Below are positions 18,622 through 27,567 of a DNA stretch of 64,000 nt, in pieces (the first letter of the stretch is position 1; every line of letters begins with the position of its first letter). The notes beneath the pieces were generated by a model. That model ran no database searches, was not told the DNA's origin, and saw only the letters and a program-made list of their open reading frames with translations. The DNA is from an uncultured Erythrobacter sp. (GTDB taxonomy: Bacteria > Pseudomonadota > Alphaproteobacteria > Sphingomonadales > Sphingomonadaceae): the NCBI GenBank assembly GCA_947503155.1, contig CANNCL010000002.1, forward strand, positions 62,001-126,000, read 5' to 3'. A program made the position numbers and the translations under genes.

Positions 18622-19463
18622 ACCGCCCCGGTCCGCTTTGGCTTGCTAGTTTGGGGCTAGTGCTCGCATTTGTGTCTTTGACCACTGCACCCGCCGCCGC
18701 GCAGGAAGTGCAGGCCGTTCAAAGCACCAGCGCAAACGACCCGCGCTTGGTGACACTCGTCTTTGATGAAGGCCAAGTCTTCACTATCAATGGCAAAGTC
18801 CGCGTTCAGACTACGATAAAATTCGCACCCGATGAGGCCATTCAGAACGTCGCTGTCGGCGATAGCGCTGCTTGGCAAATTCAGCCCAATCAGGCGCAAA
18901 CCATCCTGTTCGTAAAGCCGCTGGCAACCGATGCGCGCACCAATATGACGGTCGTAACCAACCGCCGGACATATCTGTTTGATTTGATCGCGTCGCCGCG
19001 CAATTCCCCGCTCTATGTGTTGCAATTCCGCTATCCGGAACTCGAAGCCGCTGAGGCCGAAGCAGCATTGGCGGCGGCGGATGCTGCGCAACAAGAACAA
19101 GCGAATGCAGTTGAAATCGCGGCTGCCAATGACCCTTATGCGGTCAGCGATCCTGCCGCGCTCAATTTCGACTGGGAGGGCGCCGGGGACAGAGATTTAC
19201 TGCCAGCGCGCACCTATGATGATGGTGAAGCCGTGTTTCTCACTTGGCCGTCAGGCACAGCGATCCCGGCGATCCTTGTGACTAACGATCAAGGGGATGA
19301 GGGACCGGTGAACTTCACCGTGCGCGGGGAAACGATTGTGCTCGAAATGGTTCCGCCGCAGATTATCCTGAGATCCGGCGGCGATACTGCTACGCTCACC
19401 TACACAGGCCGCAGCCTTTCACGCAATGCTGCCGCACCCGATGCAGGCGGACGTGGACTATGA
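18618..19463 (+). CDS. virB9: VirB9-family outer-membrane core complex protein
   Basis: 281 residues with a signal peptide ending about AAA-QEV near residue 28. The N-terminal VirB9 domain shows the family pattern of a GDSAAWQI strand and KPLATDARTNMTVVT. The C-terminal domain (FLTWPSGTAIPAIL) is the part that meets VirB10 and, in other systems, VirB7. VirB9 and VirB10 build the core ring across the periplasm and outer membrane. No virB7 lipoprotein gene was recognised nearby, though such genes are very short and easily missed. Confidence 0.92.
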   Translation: MNRPGPLWLASLGLVLAFVSLTTAPAAAQEVQAVQSTSANDPRLVTLVFDEGQVFTINGKVRVQTTIKFAPDEAIQNVAVGDSAAWQIQPNQAQTILFVKPLATDARTNMTVVTNRRTYLFDLIASPRNSPLYVLQFRYPELEAAEAEAALAAADAAQQEQANAVEIAAANDPYAVSDPAALNFDWEGAGDRDLLPARTYDDGEAVFLTWPSGTAIPAILVTNDQGDEGPVNFTVRGETIVLEMVPPQIILRSGGDTATLTYTGRSLSRNAAAPDAGGRGL

Positions 19464-19500
19464 TTGATCGCATCGAATTTTACGACCGGGAGATGAAGTA

Positions 19501-20625
19501 ATGCGTCTTGCCATGCGCCTTCCGCCCAAAAAGGGCAGCAACGACACTCCGCAAGACCCGCGTGATGGCGAATCTGCTGAGGTCATTGACCTAGCGAGCC
19601 GCAGCGGGTTTTCATCAGTTGTCGAACGAAAATCAAAAACTGAGGGGCTTGGCCTAGCCGCTGGTGTCGCGATTGTCGGTTTGCTGGGCGCAGTGTCATT
19701 CTGGGCGATGACAGCAGCGCAAACGCCGGAGCCGCAGACCACTGGTGGACAATCAGCGCCGCCAGCGCAGGTCGCAGCAGCGCCGGCGGAAGTGCCGCCG
19801 CCGCGTCCCACCGTGCCGCCGCCAGCCGCTCGCCCCGATCCCGCACCGGCGCCGATTCTAGCGAATCCGCCGGGGGTTGCCGTCGCTGTTAATCCTTATG
19901 CCAGCCCGACTATGATCTTTGATGCGAGCGCCGCGGCGCAAAATGCACGCGCTACACAGGCGGCACCTGGATCGACCGCCGCATTGGGCTCTGAAGCTGG
20001 CGATTCTGGAGCAATTGGTTCGGCGGCGGCCTTTGCCAGTCGCCTCGGCGGGGTTGGCGGTGCGCCTGCCCAAGCACGCCCGATGGCCAATCCAGCGACC
20101 ACGGTTACCGAAGGGACGATGATTCCTGCCATTTTGGAGACAGCGATCAACACCGACGTGCCCGGCTATGTCCGTGCAGTGGTCAGCCAAGATGTGCGCA
20201 GTTTTGATGGCTCGCAAATTCTGGTGCCGCGGTCATCCCGGCTTGTCGGGCAATATCAGTCCGGCGTTCAGCAGGGGCAGAAACGGGCCTATGTCATTTG
20301 GACCCGGCTGATCCGGCCTGACGGCGCATCGGTCAATATCGCCTCTCCAGCGGTGGCGTTTGACGGCACCACCGGCCTTGCTGGCGATGTCGACAATCAC
20401 TTCTTCCGCAGGTTTGGATCGTCCATGTTGTTGTCCGTAATCGGCGGTCTTGGCGCGATTGCATCGGGCGGTACATCGGTTGTGCTGGGCGGAGCAGGGC
20501 AAGGCGCTGCGAGTATTGCGGCGCAACAAGATGGCCAGATCGGCCCGACAATCCGGGTGCGTATGGGCGAACCGATCCGCGTGTTCACAGCGCGTGACCT
20601 CGATTTCAGCACAGTCAGCGAATAA
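19501..20625 (+). CDS. virB10: VirB10-family core complex protein
   Basis: 374 residues: a short cytoplasmic N terminus, one membrane helix near residues 50-72, a proline/alanine-rich periplasmic linker (about 80-190), then the VirB10 beta-barrel beginning GTMIPAILETAINTDVPG and containing the FRRFGSSMLLS antenna-helix region that inserts in the outer membrane. It bridges both membranes in the secretion channel. A GGGAG site lies just before the ATG. Short spacing to virB9 (37 bp) and virB11 (12 bp) indicates one operon. Confidence 0.93.
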   Translation: MRLAMRLPPKKGSNDTPQDPRDGESAEVIDLASRSGFSSVVERKSKTEGLGLAAGVAIVGLLGAVSFWAMTAAQTPEPQTTGGQSAPPAQVAAAPAEVPPPRPTVPPPAARPDPAPAPILANPPGVAVAVNPYASPTMIFDASAAAQNARATQAAPGSTAALGSEAGDSGAIGSAAAFASRLGGVGGAPAQARPMANPATTVTEGTMIPAILETAINTDVPGYVRAVVSQDVRSFDGSQILVPRSSRLVGQYQSGVQQGQKRAYVIWTRLIRPDGASVNIASPAVAFDGTTGLAGDVDNHFFRRFGSSMLLSVIGGLGAIASGGTSVVLGGAGQGAASIAAQQDGQIGPTIRVRMGEPIRVFTARDLDFSTVSE

Positions 20626-20637
20626 GCGCGCCTGCAT

Positions 20638-21684
20638 ATGAGCGCCGATATTCATCCTCTGACGCCGGGTTCCGGTATGCCAACCGCATCGAAGGGCGAC
20701 GAAAGCGCCGACGGTTTTGCCGCGATTGATGGAGAGCGCAGCGTCTATCTCGATGCATATCTGGCGCCTTTCAAACGCTGGCTAGACCGCGACACAGTGA
20801 CAGAGATCATGGTCAATGGTCCGGGTGAAGTGTGGATCGAAGATGCGACTGATCCGGGCATCAAGAAAATCATCACGCCTGAAATCGATGACCGACTGGT
20901 TAAGCGGCTCGCGGAACAGGTGGCGCGGGTCAGTCATCAGGGGATCAACCGCGAGCACCCTTTGCTTGGCGCCACTTTGCCCGACGGCGCGCGCATTCAA
21001 TTTTGCGGTCCGCCCGCCAGTCGAAAGCATTGGGTGATGGCGATCCGGCGTCACCGTCGGCTCGATTTGCCGCTGGACGCGTATGACACCGGGCCGCTTG
21101 CGGGGGAAACGCAGATCGAAATGCCTGATCCGCAGCTTCAGCCTATCGGCTATCTGCGCGAGGCTATTCGTCACCGCCGCACGATCCTGATATCGGGCGG
21201 CACCAGTACGGGTAAGACAACGTTTCTCAATGCGATGCTGGGCGAAATCCCTCAGCATGAGCGGGTCGTATTGGTCGAGGACACGCCGGAGTTGAAATTT
21301 CCTGGCGAGAATTCGGTTGGATTGGTCGCGGTGAAGGGTGAGTTGGGCGAGGCGAAAGTTACGCCGAACGAATTGCTTCAAGCCGCGCTTCGTTTGCGCC
21401 CAGACCGGATTGTATTGGGCGAATTGCGCGGGGCGGAAAGCGTGTCCTTCCTGCGCGCGATCAACACCGGCCACCCTGGCAGTTTTTCAACGATCCACGC
21501 CAATTCGCTGCGCGGCGCACTCGAACAACTCTCTTTGATGGTGATGCAAACCGGTATTGGTCTGACGCGGTCTGATACCATCGCCTATGCTGCGAGTGTT
21601 ATAGATGTGCTGGTTCAACTGGGCCGAGATGCGAATGGCAAACGCGGGATTACTGCTATTGCTGACAGCCGTTCGCTCATTTGA
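20638..21684 (+). CDS. virB11: VirB11-family hexameric traffic ATPase
   Basis: 348 residues with an N-terminal domain (DTVTEIMVNGPGEVWIE, typical of VirB11/CpaF) and a C-terminal ATPase. Walker A GGTSTGKTTF is near residue 187. An Asp box (VEDTPELKFP), Walker B (RPDRIVLGELRG) and a His box (GHPGSFSTIHANS) follow. It is a cytoplasmic ring motor for type IV secretion. It closes the cluster; a small GC hairpin lies just after the stop at 21685-21701. Confidence 0.95.
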   Translation: MSADIHPLTPGSGMPTASKGDESADGFAAIDGERSVYLDAYLAPFKRWLDRDTVTEIMVNGPGEVWIEDATDPGIKKIITPEIDDRLVKRLAEQVARVSHQGINREHPLLGATLPDGARIQFCGPPASRKHWVMAIRRHRRLDLPLDAYDTGPLAGETQIEMPDPQLQPIGYLREAIRHRRTILISGGTSTGKTTFLNAMLGEIPQHERVVLVEDTPELKFPGENSVGLVAVKGELGEAKVTPNELLQAALRLRPDRIVLGELRGAESVSFLRAINTGHPGSFSTIHANSLRGALEQLSLMVMQTGIGLTRSDTIAYAASVIDVLVQLGRDANGKRGITAIADSRSLI

Positions 21685-21791
21685 GGCGGCGCTTGGCCGC
21701 CCTGATTTGCAAGCATTTATCTGGTAATTAGAGCACTCTAAGCGTGCCTGTCTTGGCCCTGTTGAAACCCTGGCCGCGCAATAGGAAGATC

Positions 21792-23960
21792 ATGAGCAGT
21801 CAACCGATTATCAGCCCATCTAAAGCTTCGGTCATGCAGAGCGGGGACGTGTATTTTAACCGTGAGTTGTCGTGGCTGACATTTAACGAGCGGGTGTTGG
21901 CCGAGGCTAGCAATGTGCGGTATCCGTTGCTTGAACGGCTTCGGTTCTTGTCGATTTCGGGCAGCAATCTCGATGAATTTATGATGATCCGCGTTGCCGG
22001 TCTTGTGGGGCAAGCACAACGCGGGATTGATAAACCCTCAATTGATGGCCGTACCCCGACACAGCAATTGTCCGCAATCCGCGAAAAGCTCGAAGGCCTC
22101 TCCGCGCTTCAGCAGGATATTTGGCGCGAATTGCATGATGCATTGGCGCTTATGGATATCCACATCGCCGATGAACAACGGATCATACCCGCAGCGCACG
22201 AGTGGTTAGAGGGGTTCTTCCTCGAAGAAATCTTGCCGGTCATCACGCCGCAAGCTCTCGATCCCGCTCATCCGTTCCCCTTCGTTCAAAATGAAGGGAA
22301 GGGATTGCTCTTCACGCTTACCCGCGATGCCGATCAAGAACAGATCATCGAAATGATCCTGATCCCGACCGCTTTGCCGCGTTTCGTGCGGGTTCCTGAC
22401 AAGATTGTTGGGCACGGAGAAGCGATCTACATTTCGATTGCCAGCCTCATCCAACGCTATGCGAAGAAGCTGTTTCCCGGCTTCACAATCGAGGGCGACG
22501 GCCTGTTCCGCGTCTTGCGTGACAGCGATATCGAGATTGAAGAAGAAGCCGAAGACCTCGTTCGCACATTCCGTAGTGCGATCCAGCGGCGGCGGCGGGG
22601 TCAAGTGATTCAGTTGGAATTGGAAGAGGATTTCGACCCCAAAGCAGAAGCCGTGTTGCTCCAACAATTGGGCGTTCACGAAGCCGCTGTTATTAAAACG
22701 GACGGAATGATCGGCATTGATGGCCTGGCGGAAATTGCCACAGAAGACAGGCCCGATCTCAAATTCGACGCTTATTCCCCGCGCTACCCAGAGCGCGTGC
22801 GCGAACATGACGGCGACCTGTTTTCCGCGATCAAAGAAAAAGACATCCTGATCCACCACCCTTACGAAAGTTTCGAAGTGGTGGTCGATTTTATCCGGCA
22901 GGCAGCCGCCGATCCGGACGTGGTCGCCATTAAGCAAACCCTCTATCGTGCAGGGTCGCAATCTGCCGTGATCAACGCCTTGATCGAAGCCGCCGAGGCC
23001 GGGATCAGTGTCACCGCCGTGGTCGAGTTAAAGGCGCGTTTTGATGAGGAGCAAAACCTCAAATGGGCGAACAAGTTGGAGCGCGCCGGGGTTCAAGTCA
23101 TCTACGGTTTCACCGATTGGAAAACCCACGCGAAAGTTGCGATGGTCGTCCGCCGCGAAGAGGATGGATTTCGCACCTATTGCCACTTTGGCACCGGAAA
23201 CTATCACCCAGTCACCGCCAAGATTTACACCGATATGAGTTTTTTCACCGCTGACCCGAAATTGGGACGGGACGCGGCGAAAATGATGAATTTTGTAACC
23301 GGCTATGTCGAACCGCATGGGCTGGAATTGATTGCGATCGCGCCGCTGAACCTGCGCGAGGAAATTTACGGCCGGATCGACGCCGAGATTGCCAATGCGA
23401 AGCAGAGTAAGCCGGCTGCGATCTGGATGAAATGCAATCAAATTACCGACACCGGTATGATCGATCGATTGTATGCGGCCAGCGAGGCGGGCGTCACGGT
23501 GGAATTGGTTGTACGCGGCATTTGCTGCTTGCGCCCCGGTGTCGCCGGAATGAGCGAAAATATTCGTGTCAAATCCATCATCGGGCGCTTTCTGGAGCAC
23601 AGCCGGATATATGCCTTCGCCAATGGCCACCCGATGCCTGGCCCCGATGCGGCGATATTCATTTCCTCTGCTGACCTAATGGGCCGCAACCTTGATCGCC
23701 GGGTGGAATCGTTGATCCCTATTCTCAACCGAACAGTCCATGATCAGATGCTCCAACAAGTACTGCTGGCCAATATGCTCGACAGTGAGCAAAGCTGGTG
23801 GTTGCATTCCGACGGCAGCTATTCGCGCGTTGAAACGCATGGTAAACCTTTCAATTGCCACCGATATTTCATGACCAACCCGTCTTTGTCTGGGCGGGGA
23901 GGGGCTTTGGAAGCGGGCGGTGTACCGAAATTGACTTTGCGCAAGGGCCGGGCCGGATGA
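21792..23960 (+). CDS. ppk1: Polyphosphate kinase 1
   Basis: 722 residues from ATG 21792 (AGGAAG just upstream). It starts with the family motif YFNRELSWLTFNERVL and carries the two histidine-containing catalytic regions HFGTGNYHPVTAKIYTD and GRFLEHSRIYAF. PPK1 polymerises the gamma-phosphate of ATP into inorganic polyphosphate. The stop overlaps the ppx start (ATGA), so synthesis and degradation enzymes are translationally coupled. About 100 bp upstream contain no clear regulatory box. Confidence 0.96.
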   Translation: MSSQPIISPSKASVMQSGDVYFNRELSWLTFNERVLAEASNVRYPLLERLRFLSISGSNLDEFMMIRVAGLVGQAQRGIDKPSIDGRTPTQQLSAIREKLEGLSALQQDIWRELHDALALMDIHIADEQRIIPAAHEWLEGFFLEEILPVITPQALDPAHPFPFVQNEGKGLLFTLTRDADQEQIIEMILIPTALPRFVRVPDKIVGHGEAIYISIASLIQRYAKKLFPGFTIEGDGLFRVLRDSDIEIEEEAEDLVRTFRSAIQRRRRGQVIQLELEEDFDPKAEAVLLQQLGVHEAAVIKTDGMIGIDGLAEIATEDRPDLKFDAYSPRYPERVREHDGDLFSAIKEKDILIHHPYESFEVVVDFIRQAAADPDVVAIKQTLYRAGSQSAVINALIEAAEAGISVTAVVELKARFDEEQNLKWANKLERAGVQVIYGFTDWKTHAKVAMVVRREEDGFRTYCHFGTGNYHPVTAKIYTDMSFFTADPKLGRDAAKMMNFVTGYVEPHGLELIAIAPLNLREEIYGRIDAEIANAKQSKPAAIWMKCNQITDTGMIDRLYAASEAGVTVELVVRGICCLRPGVAGMSENIRVKSIIGRFLEHSRIYAFANGHPMPGPDAAIFISSADLMGRNLDRRVESLIPILNRTVHDQMLQQVLLANMLDSEQSWWLHSDGSYSRVETHGKPFNCHRYFMTNPSLSGRGGALEAGGVPKLTLRKGRAG

Positions 23961-25516
23961 GCATGAAAAGCAAGCGTGTTGACCGCGAGGGTGTCTTTGC
24001 CGGCAACACGCCGGAGCGCGCGATCATCGATATTGGGTCGAACACGGTTCGTCTCGTGATCTATGGCGGCACGATGCGCGCGCCGACAGTGCTCGTGAAC
24101 GAGAAGGTCACAGCTAGGTTGGGCCAGAATATCGCGGATACTGGGATGTTGGCGGAGGAGGCCATCCAAATGGCGATGCGCGGCCTCAAACGCTTTGCGC
24201 TCCTGCTTGATGATCTGGGCATTGAGGATGTTGAAACGGTCGCCACAGCCGCTGTGCGTGAGGCCAGCAATGGCGGCGAGTTTATCGCTGAGCTTGTCGC
24301 GTTAGGTTTTAAGCCGCGCATCGTCTCTGGCGAGGAAGAGGCATGTCTCAGCGCCAGCGGCGTTGCGGGCGCGTTTCCGGGAGCAAGCGGCAATGTTGCT
24401 GATCTGGGCGGCGGCAGCCTGGAGCTGGTCAGCCTCGACAACGGTAGTCCGGGAGATGCGGTTTCGTTGCCGCTAGGTGCCCTGCGTCTGCCTGAATACC
24501 GTGATGAGCAGGCCAAGAACCCCAGTTCTGAGATGCGTAAATCCTTAGAGAAGGTGGTTCGGAAAAGCGGATGGGATTTGGCGAGCAAGAACGGACACAC
24601 GCCTGCGCCGCTCTATCTGGTTGGGGGAACGTGGCGCGCGATGGCGGTGTTTGCGATGCAAACGCGCGGTCACCCACTATCCGATCCGCATGGCTTCGAG
24701 TTGGCAGCGAATGACGCACAAAAACTGTCCGAACTTTTAGCCGCCCAAAGCGCCGACAGCCTCAAGAGCCGCCAACGAATATCGTCAATGCGAGCCGAAA
24801 AATTACCCGATGCAGCTGTGCTGCTTCAGGCTCTTTTGGCTCAACTCAAGCCTGACCGGGTTGTGTTTTCGTCGTGGGGCCTGCGCGAAGGATTGCTTTA
24901 CGACCGGCTCCCCGCGCACGGAAAAGCACAAGATCCGTTGCTTGCTGGGGTTTCGGTCTTCGCGACTCAACGCGGGGCACCACCAACTCTGGCAACCCGG
25001 ATCGCCGCGTGGACCGTTGATGCCGCGCCTTCACGCGAACATGGGACAGAGCGTTTGCGGATGGCGGCGACGCTGCTGTCGCTTGCTTCCATGCAGATTG
25101 AGCCGAACATCCGCCTGCCGCAAGCGATCGATTGGGCACTTCATAAACGCTGGATCGCAGTAGGAGGGGCGGAGCGCGCGATGCTCGCGGCCGCTATTGC
25201 AGCCAACGGCAATGCACTTGATTTGCCAAGCGAGGTGCAAGCGCTTGCCAGTGATGAGGCGCTGGATGAAGCGATTTGCTGGGGGCTAGCGGTGAGACTT
25301 GCACGCAGGCTCGGTGCTCGTTCTGCGCGGTCATTGCGTGTCAGCCGCCTGTTGGTGGACGGTGATCGTCTGATTCTGCGGCTTGCGACTAGCCATGCCG
25401 ATTTGTTCGGTGTGCCTACGGAGAAAGACATCAAGCTGCTCGCAGGCCGCCTTGGCCTAGATTGGGCGGTAGAAATTGTGTCTGATGAAGAACTGCTTGC
25501 CGGAAAGTCCGACTGA
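23957..25516 (+). CDS. ppx: Exopolyphosphatase, Ppx/GppA family
   Basis: 519 residues starting at ATG 23957, which overlaps the ppk1 stop; the longer frame upstream is a shadow of ppk1. The ASKHA ATPase fold is shown by IIDIGSNTVRLVIYGG at the N terminus and the phosphate loop VADLGGGSLELV near residue 145. It degrades polyphosphate, or pppGpp in GppA-type members, from the chain end. It ends 8 bp before a convergent gene. Confidence 0.94.
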   Translation: MSMKSKRVDREGVFAGNTPERAIIDIGSNTVRLVIYGGTMRAPTVLVNEKVTARLGQNIADTGMLAEEAIQMAMRGLKRFALLLDDLGIEDVETVATAAVREASNGGEFIAELVALGFKPRIVSGEEEACLSASGVAGAFPGASGNVADLGGGSLELVSLDNGSPGDAVSLPLGALRLPEYRDEQAKNPSSEMRKSLEKVVRKSGWDLASKNGHTPAPLYLVGGTWRAMAVFAMQTRGHPLSDPHGFELAANDAQKLSELLAAQSADSLKSRQRISSMRAEKLPDAAVLLQALLAQLKPDRVVFSSWGLREGLLYDRLPAHGKAQDPLLAGVSVFATQRGAPPTLATRIAAWTVDAAPSREHGTERLRMAATLLSLASMQIEPNIRLPQAIDWALHKRWIAVGGAERAMLAAAIAANGNALDLPSEVQALASDEALDEAICWGLAVRLARRLGARSARSLRVSRLLVDGDRLILRLATSHADLFGVPTEKDIKLLAGRLGLDWAVEIVSDEELLAGKSD

Positions 25517-25524
25517 GGGGGTCT

Positions 25525-26295
25525 TTACGGTTTTCCGCCAAACGGGGAAAAGTCTGTTTCGGTATCGAACAAATCCACGCCTTCGGCTCGTTTCAGCTTG
25601 CCCACCACGATATAGGTAACTGGCGTCAGCATAGCCTCCCACACGACCTTAAGCAGCCAGTTGGTCACGATCACCGTCAGCACATCCTGCGTCTCCCAAA
25701 TCCCCAAAAACGCGATAGGGTAAAAGATCAAACTGTCGACGCCTTGACCAAACACCGTCGATCCAATCGTGCGCGACCACAGGGCCTTGCCCTTGGTCCA
25801 CACTTTCATCTTGGCGAGGATATAGGAATTGACGAATTCGCCCGCCCAAAACGCGATGATGGAGGCGAGCACGATCCGCCATGTGCTGCCGAAGACCTGT
25901 TCATAGGCTTCTTGTCCGTCCCAAGAAGCGGCGGGCGGCATGGCTACGACGACATAGCTCATGAAGGCCATAAAGATGAGCGCTGCAAACCCAGTCCAGA
26001 TCACCCGCCGCGCACGGGCATAACCGTACACTTCGGTCAGGACATCGCCGATCACATAGCTGATCGGGAAAAACAAAATGCCTGCGCCAAACGTGTATCC
26101 CGCGACGGTCGAAAGTTTGGCTGCACCAATAATGTTCGACAGGAGCAAGATCGCAACAAAGCCGGCCATGACATATTCGTAGTACCGAAAATGCGTTGGC
26201 GCGCGGCTGGTAGAGGCAATCCCATCATTCGAACCGGAAGCGAAAGTATCGGCGGGAGCAGCGGCATTGTCAGACGTGTTGTCGGTATTTTTCAT
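25525..26295 (-). CDS. Queuosine precursor transporter (YhhQ/DUF165, VUT family)
   Basis: 256 residues from ATG 26295, with about six membrane helices. It shows the DUF165 signature around FPISYVIGDVLTEVYGYARARRV and the conserved FWAGEFVNSYILAKMK segment. YhhQ-family proteins import 7-cyano-7-deazaguanine or related queuine precursors for tRNA modification. The N-terminal 35 residues are polar and low-complexity. It is divergent from tRNA-Arg by 58 bp. The ribosome-binding site is weak, so the exact start is uncertain. Confidence 0.9.
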   Translation of the reverse strand: MKNTDNTSDNAAAPADTFASGSNDGIASTSRAPTHFRYYEYVMAGFVAILLLSNIIGAAKLSTVAGYTFGAGILFFPISYVIGDVLTEVYGYARARRVIWTGFAALIFMAFMSYVVVAMPPAASWDGQEAYEQVFGSTWRIVLASIIAFWAGEFVNSYILAKMKVWTKGKALWSRTIGSTVFGQGVDSLIFYPIAFLGIWETQDVLTVIVTNWLLKVVWEAMLTPVTYIVVGKLKRAEGVDLFDTETDFSPFGGKP

Positions 26296-26353
26296 CGCGC
26301 TGGACGTAGCGCGATTTGAAAGCTGCGCAAAGCACGCTATTGGCAACACCGAC

Positions 26354-26430
26354 GCGCCCGTAGCTCATCTGGATAGAGCGCGAGACTTCTAATCTTGAGG
26401 CAGCAGGTTCGAGTCCTGCCGGGCGCGCCA
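26354..26430 (+). tRNA. tRNA-Arg (anticodon UCU)
   Basis: A full cloverleaf of 77 nt. The acceptor GCGCCCG pairs with CGGGCGC, followed by discriminator G and an encoded CCA. The D-arm GCTC/GAGC, anticodon stem CGAGA/TCTTG with loop CTTCTAA giving anticodon TCT, and T-arm GCAGG-TTCGAGT-CCTGC are present. It reads AGA codons. The 3' end abuts a gene fragment (see next feature). Confidence 0.97.
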
Positions 26431-26571
26431 ATCCTCCCGTTTATCGCAGCACACCGCGAATATCGCCAAGAGATCGAAGATGCGCGCTATGATCACGAGA
26501 ATGAAATGAATGAGCGCGGATACCGAGTCGTCAATTTTCGCGAGAACCGGTGGTCGATGGCGCGCCGTTGA
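26431..26571 (+). pseudogene. Possible C-terminal gene remnant directly abutting the tRNA-Arg 3' end
   Basis: Immediately after the tRNA CCA, one frame is open for 46 codons to a TGA at 26569-26571. It has a protein-like, charged composition (HREYRQEIEDARYDHENE, later RVVNFRENRW) and no plausible start codon of its own before codon 26. This is what a gene tail looks like when its 5' part has been replaced by a tRNA during site-specific integration or excision. No family was recognised. A chance open frame is possible, so confidence is low. Confidence 0.3.
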
Positions 26572-26602
26572 ACCCCGCGCGACTAAGCCGCTGCGATGAA
26601 AT

Positions 26603-27409
26603 TTACCCGCGCGCGACTGTTTCCAGCAGCTCAGCGGTAATCGGATAGCCCGCATCTTCCATGATCGTCAGCATTGGCTGACCGCGACTGTTGTCGATCA
26701 ACGGGATGATGGTTTTCACCGGGATTGCCTCCGCCTGCGCGCGGGCTTCGTCATAACTGGCGAACAAAGCGAGCCGTTCTAAATTGCGACGGGTGGGGAA
26801 GATGAGTTTGATGTCCCCCGTTTCTGCGGCGTCGAGCGCGCCCTGAGCGCTCATCCAAAACAAACGCGTGTTTTCCGAATTGTCGATCGACACGTCGACC
26901 TCTCCAGTGCCCAAATTGGCGAGATAGAAGCGCGTATCATAGACACGCGACAGTTTCTCATTCTTGGGATACCACCGCGCAAAGGGCGTGATCTGCGTCA
27001 GGTCAATCGACCAACCAAACGCTTCCAACACGGGGGCGAGTTCATTCTTCTCTTCGAGCATTGCCCGGGCGCGCGCAGCCTTTGCCGCGTCGATCTCGCC
27101 TGATAGCCCAAGCGCGAGACCGGTCTCTTCCAAAGTTTCGCGGATTGCTGCGATTTGATGGGCGGCTTCGTCTGGTGCGATTTTTCCGCCGCTGTCGGCG
27201 GCAATCTGTTCGCCCAAGGCAAAATCTGCTGGGTCGACCCGTCCGCCGGGAAACACCGCCATCCCCCCAGCAAAAGTCATTGTGCGCGATCGCACTGTAA
27301 TCAGAATTTCTGGGGCACCGCCGTTTGGACAGTCACGAAAAATGATGATTGTAGCGGCTGGAATGGCGTCCGGGGTGGACGTGCTGGATGACTTAGATTC
27401 GATGCTCAT
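26603..27409 (-). CDS. Nudix hydrolase with extended Nudix box
   Basis: 268 residues. The Nudix motif is visible as PGGRVD and then, after an insertion of roughly 30 residues, AIRETLEETGL, where the glutamates bind Mg2+. A long insertion between the glycine and the RE-EE part is seen in NUDT19/CoA-diphosphatase-like members, so a CoA or other nucleotide-conjugate substrate is plausible but unproven. The N terminus (TIIIFRDCPNGGAPEILITVR) is the usual first strand of the fold. The gene is separated from the next one by the sRNA region. Confidence 0.85.
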   Translation of the reverse strand: MSIESKSSSTSTPDAIPAATIIIFRDCPNGGAPEILITVRSRTMTFAGGMAVFPGGRVDPADFALGEQIAADSGGKIAPDEAAHQIAAIRETLEETGLALGLSGEIDAAKAARARAMLEEKNELAPVLEAFGWSIDLTQITPFARWYPKNEKLSRVYDTRFYLANLGTGEVDVSIDNSENTRLFWMSAQGALDAAETGDIKLIFPTRRNLERLALFASYDEARAQAEAIPVKTIIPLIDNSRGQPMLTIMEDAGYPITAELLETVARG

Positions 27410-27540
27410 GACCCTGTGATGCCGTGCTCCGGCGCTCTTGCCAAGTGGTAGGGGACACGCTGTCGGTATATCTTACATTTCCGAACAGGGTTAACTCAGG
27501 GAAACCATGTAAGCATCTGGAAGGAAGTGGAAATTTGTTT

Positions 27541-27557
27541 TTGGCACGGGCGGTGCA
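27541..27557 (+). promoter_or_regulatory. Sigma-54-type (-24/-12) promoter ahead of a candidate sRNA
   Basis: TTGGCACGGGCGGTGCA matches the -24/-12 consensus with the invariant GG and GC dinucleotides at correct spacing; one position in the -12 box deviates (G for T). It has the same form as the psp promoter at 39704-39720. It lies in a gene-free 312-bp stretch and points at a structured region ending in a strong terminator. A transcript would begin near 27568. Confidence 0.6.
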
Positions 27558-27567
27558 TAGTAGAGAG

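Noticed and set aside
20782..21474. Minus-strand open frame of 230 codons opposite virB11
   Set aside because: Antisense shadow. virB11 on the plus strand has every motif of its family.
23855..23956. Longer N terminus for exopolyphosphatase
   Set aside because: The extra 34 codons overlap the ppk1 C terminus out of frame, whereas ATG 23957 gives a classical ATGA overlap and a normal family start.
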